DNA of 64,000 nucleotides from DASZQY01 sp963843565 (GTDB lineage: Bacteria; Pseudomonadota; Alphaproteobacteria; Rhizobiales; Kaistiaceae), in assembly GCA_963843565.1 (NCBI GenBank), contig CAWJKY010000004.1, positions 310,001 to 374,000 on the forward strand, in the 5' to 3' direction. The notes under the pieces are model-generated. The model had not been told where the DNA came from. It was given only the letters and a program-made list of their open reading frames with translations, and did not search any database. The position numbers and the translations under genes were made by a program. Positions 62,113 through 64,000 of this stretch are shown piece by piece (position 1 is the first letter of the stretch; every line of letters begins with the position of its first letter).

Positions 62113-63438
62113 CTACTTAGTCGGCCACGACGCGTCGATATTCTTGAACGCCGTGCCGAGGTCTTCCGACCCGCTGACCCAAGCGGTCATTTCCTTCCAG
62201 AACGATCCGGCGCCGACTTCCCCCGGCATCAGATCGGATGCATCGAAGCGCACGCTGGTCGCGTTGGCCAGAATCTGCGCTACGCCGCGGTCGATCTCGT
62301 TGCCGTACCAAGAGAGATCGACGTCCTTCTGGGGTGCGATCGTTCCACCGGACGCGAGCCACGTCTTGAGGTGATCCGCGCGAGTGAACCACTCCATGAC
62401 CGCGCGGGTTTCAGGCCGGTCCTTGAACATCGACCAGATGTCGCCACCGACCTCAGCCGGCTTGCCATATTGAGGATCGATGCCCGGGAGATAGAAGAAC
62501 CCGTAGTCTACGTTCGCCTTCAGGTCCTTGTCCTGCGGGAAGAAGCTGACGATGAAGTTGCCCTGCTTGTGTAGCCAGCACTTCGGCGGATCGGCGAACA
62601 TCGGAGCGGGCGCGTCGCCGAAGTTGGTCGACACGATCGCCTTGCGACCGCCGTAGACGTATTTGTCGTTAGTCCAAATGTCGGACATCATGCTCGCCGC
62701 ATGCTCGACGATTGGTGAGGCGAACTTCAACTCGCCTGCCACCCATTTGTCGTAGTTTTCGGGCGAAGTTGTGCGCAGCATCATCTCTTCCAACCAGTCG
62801 GTCGCCGGCCAGCCGGTCGCGGCACCCGATTCGATGCCGATACACCACGGCGTGTCGCCGTCGGCGACGATCTGGTCCTGCAGAGCCTTCAGCTCATCCC
62901 ACGTGGTCGGCACCTTGTAGCCGGCGGCGTCGAATGCCTTCTTCGGATACCAGACCAGGCTCTTTACGTTCACCCGTTCCCACACGCCGGCCATGATTGG
63001 CTTGCCGCCGGGACCCGGCTTCCGCGCCATATCCAGCCAGCTCTGGATGTACTGGCCCTTGAGGTAGTCGTCGCTCATGAACGTCGATAGATCGACCATT
63101 TTCCCGGTGCGGGCGAAGTTGCCCATCAGGCCCGGCTGCGGAAAGTCGACGATGTCGGGGACGTTGCCAGCGTCGACGCGCGTGGCGATCGTCGCCTCGA
63201 ACTGCTTCGAGCTCTCGTACTGGATATCGATCCCGGTCGCTTCCTCGAACGCCTTGACGTTCTCGTTGAACTTGACCTCGTCGCCGCCGGCGAAGGCGCC
63301 GAACGCGGTGACGGTGGTTCCCTTGAACTTGCCGGCCAACGCATCGGCCAGTTCCGGCGGCATGTCAGCCGCCAAGGCGGCGCCCGCCGCCATCAATCCA
63401 GCCATGCACCCGGCCGCTAATGCTGTCACTGCTCTCAT
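62113..63438 (-). CDS. aglE: Alpha-glucoside-type ABC substrate-binding protein AglE-like
   Basis: A 441-aa family 1 solute-binding protein. The N-terminus MRAVTALAAGCMAGLMAAGA then ALAADMP is a Sec signal with an ALA-type cleavage site near residue 24. The mature part has TTVTAFGAFAGGDEVKFNEN, WERVNVKSLVWYPKKAFDAA and TPWCIGIESGAATGWPATDW, typical of alpha-glucoside binders. The ATG at 63438 is preceded by GGGAGGAATTCC. First gene of the operon, divergent from the LacI regulator. The frame is open further upstream but without a better start. Confidence 0.87.
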   Translation of the reverse strand: MRAVTALAAGCMAGLMAAGAALAADMPPELADALAGKFKGTTVTAFGAFAGGDEVKFNENVKAFEEATGIDIQYESSKQFEATIATRVDAGNVPDIVDFPQPGLMGNFARTGKMVDLSTFMSDDYLKGQYIQSWLDMARKPGPGGKPIMAGVWERVNVKSLVWYPKKAFDAAGYKVPTTWDELKALQDQIVADGDTPWCIGIESGAATGWPATDWLEEMMLRTTSPENYDKWVAGELKFASPIVEHAASMMSDIWTNDKYVYGGRKAIVSTNFGDAPAPMFADPPKCWLHKQGNFIVSFFPQDKDLKANVDYGFFYLPGIDPQYGKPAEVGGDIWSMFKDRPETRAVMEWFTRADHLKTWLASGGTIAPQKDVDLSWYGNEIDRGVAQILANATSVRFDASDLMPGEVGAGSFWKEMTAWVSGSEDLGTAFKNIDASWPTK

Positions 63439-63504
63439 GGAATTCCTCCCACTGTGCGGAAGCCGGCGTCGTTGGCCGGTTCCTAGTTCAACTATGACCC
63501 AGTC

Positions 63505-63518
63505 TGTTATCGTTATCA
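63505..63518. promoter_or_regulatory. LacI-family operator in the aglE-lacI divergent region
   Basis: TGTTATCGTTATCA fits the palindrome TGnTAnCGnTAnCA with a central CG. A second, weaker copy (TGATATCGTTAAAC) lies 68 bp away at 63573-63586. Both fall between the binding-protein gene and the divergent LacI gene, so they are likely the regulator's own operators. Confidence 0.65.
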
Positions 63519-63630
63519 AGAATGTTGCAATGCGGCACCCCGTAGTTGATGCGCTCCATGGTGTTTCCTCGCTGATATCGTTAAACAACGAGGTGTAGAT
63601 TTGTCTGAGCCGGGAAGCGATACCCGCACT

Positions 63631-64000
63631 ATGCGTCAGGACACCATGACCACAATTCGTACGGTCGCCGAGCGGGCGGGCGTATCGGCGATGACGGTTT
63701 CCCGGGCCTTCAACCAGCCGGGTACCGTCGCCGAGAGTACTCGCGCAAAGGTGTTTTCGGCAGCGCGCGAGCTTGATTTCGTACCCGACCAACGCGCCCG
63801 CACGATGCGCCTAGGTCGCTCCGGCGTCGTCGGCCTTCTCACGGACGTCATGGAAGCGACGCCGTGCTCGGTCGACATCACCCGGAGCATCGAGGCAGCC
63901 CTGGCGACACACGGCCTGTCGCTGCTCGTGGGCAACAGTCAGGGACGCGAAGGCGGGTCTTCGGCAATCCTGAGGAGCTTCCGGGCTAGCCGGGTCGAGG
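63631..64000 (+). CDS. LacI-family transcriptional regulator (3' end outside window)
   Basis: At least 123 residues are seen. TIRTVAERAGVSAMTVSRAF then NQPGTVAESTRAKVFSAARE and LDFVPDQRARTMRLGRSGVV are the LacI helix-turn-helix, hinge helix and start of the sugar-binding domain. The ATG at 63631 is used. An in-frame TTG at 63601 has a better ribosome-binding site (GAGG), and an ATG at 63646 would remove only a few residues. It is divergent from aglE and probably represses that operon in the absence of sugar. No stop occurs before the window end. Confidence 0.93.
   Translation, partial: MRQDTMTTIRTVAERAGVSAMTVSRAFNQPGTVAESTRAKVFSAARELDFVPDQRARTMRLGRSGVVGLLTDVMEATPCSVDITRSIEAALATHGLSLLVGNSQGREGGSSAILRSFRASRVE

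Overview
The window is GC-rich chromosomal DNA with short intergenic gaps, many ATGA-type overlaps and GTG/TTG starts. Gene content (group 3-type hydrogenase maturation operon, AglEFG-type alpha-glucoside transporter, enolase-superfamily sugar-acid dehydratases, IS427-type IS5 element) suggests an alphaproteobacterium, probably Hyphomicrobiales. This is an inference from gene content; no rRNA or marker gene is present.

Region 1 (1-5820): the 3' end of a NiFe-hydrogenase large subunit, its endopeptidase, and hypA-hypF-hypC-hypD-hypE. hypB is not in this stretch, and the HypA has no cysteine at all. A small membrane fatty-acid-hydroxylase-type protein follows (5972-6562).

Region 2 (6660-18430): a sugar/sugar-acid catabolic island. 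It holds an ABC transporter whose two permeases are fused into one 654-aa protein, a Tat-exported binding protein, two enolase-superfamily dehydratases, an RraA-like protein, a mannonate-dehydratase-like protein, a KduD-like dehydrogenase and a YicI-type alpha-xylosidase. A perfect LacI-type palindrome lies in the divergent promoter region. No ATPase subunit is present.

Region 3 (18431-20091): decayed DNA, with a roughly 90-bp repeat that recurs at 57.2 kb, a frameshifted ParB-like gene and an IS3 OrfA remnant.

Region 4 (20092-42139): an extracellular contractile injection system (eCIS) locus, all on the + strand and nearly gapless. In order: BTAD regulator, small protein, sheath, tube, baseplate-chaperone-like protein, disordered protein, DUF4255 cap protein, AAA+ ATPase, small protein, Pvc7-like protein, LysM protein, hub (gpD), spike (gpV), gp25, two baseplate-wedge proteins, tail protein I, a DUF6519-like tip protein. 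Two tandem putative cargo genes follow that share an N-terminal leader; the second is a DUF4157 protein. I see no tape measure and no tail fibre.

Region 5 (42340-47919): a graveyard of Rhs C-terminal cassettes. Four copies of a ~375-bp Rhs core end are present on the - strand, with different tails. Two tails are coupled to small genes that look like immunity or antitoxin partners. An older Rhs fragment lies on the + strand.

Region 6 (47920-55522): rmuC and a ~2,000-aa DUF4011-helicase-nuclease-DUF3320 protein, a plausible antiphage factor. Region 7 (55790-58790): an IS256-family element, the second ~90-bp repeat, a gene remnant and an intact-looking IS427-type element. Region 8 (58802-64000): an aldo/keto reductase, an alpha-glucoside-type ABC transporter (aglG, aglF, aglE) and a divergent LacI-family regulator with a palindromic operator between them.

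The most notable parts are the eCIS with its cargo end and the neighbouring Rhs cassette array. No tRNA, rRNA or CRISPR array was seen.
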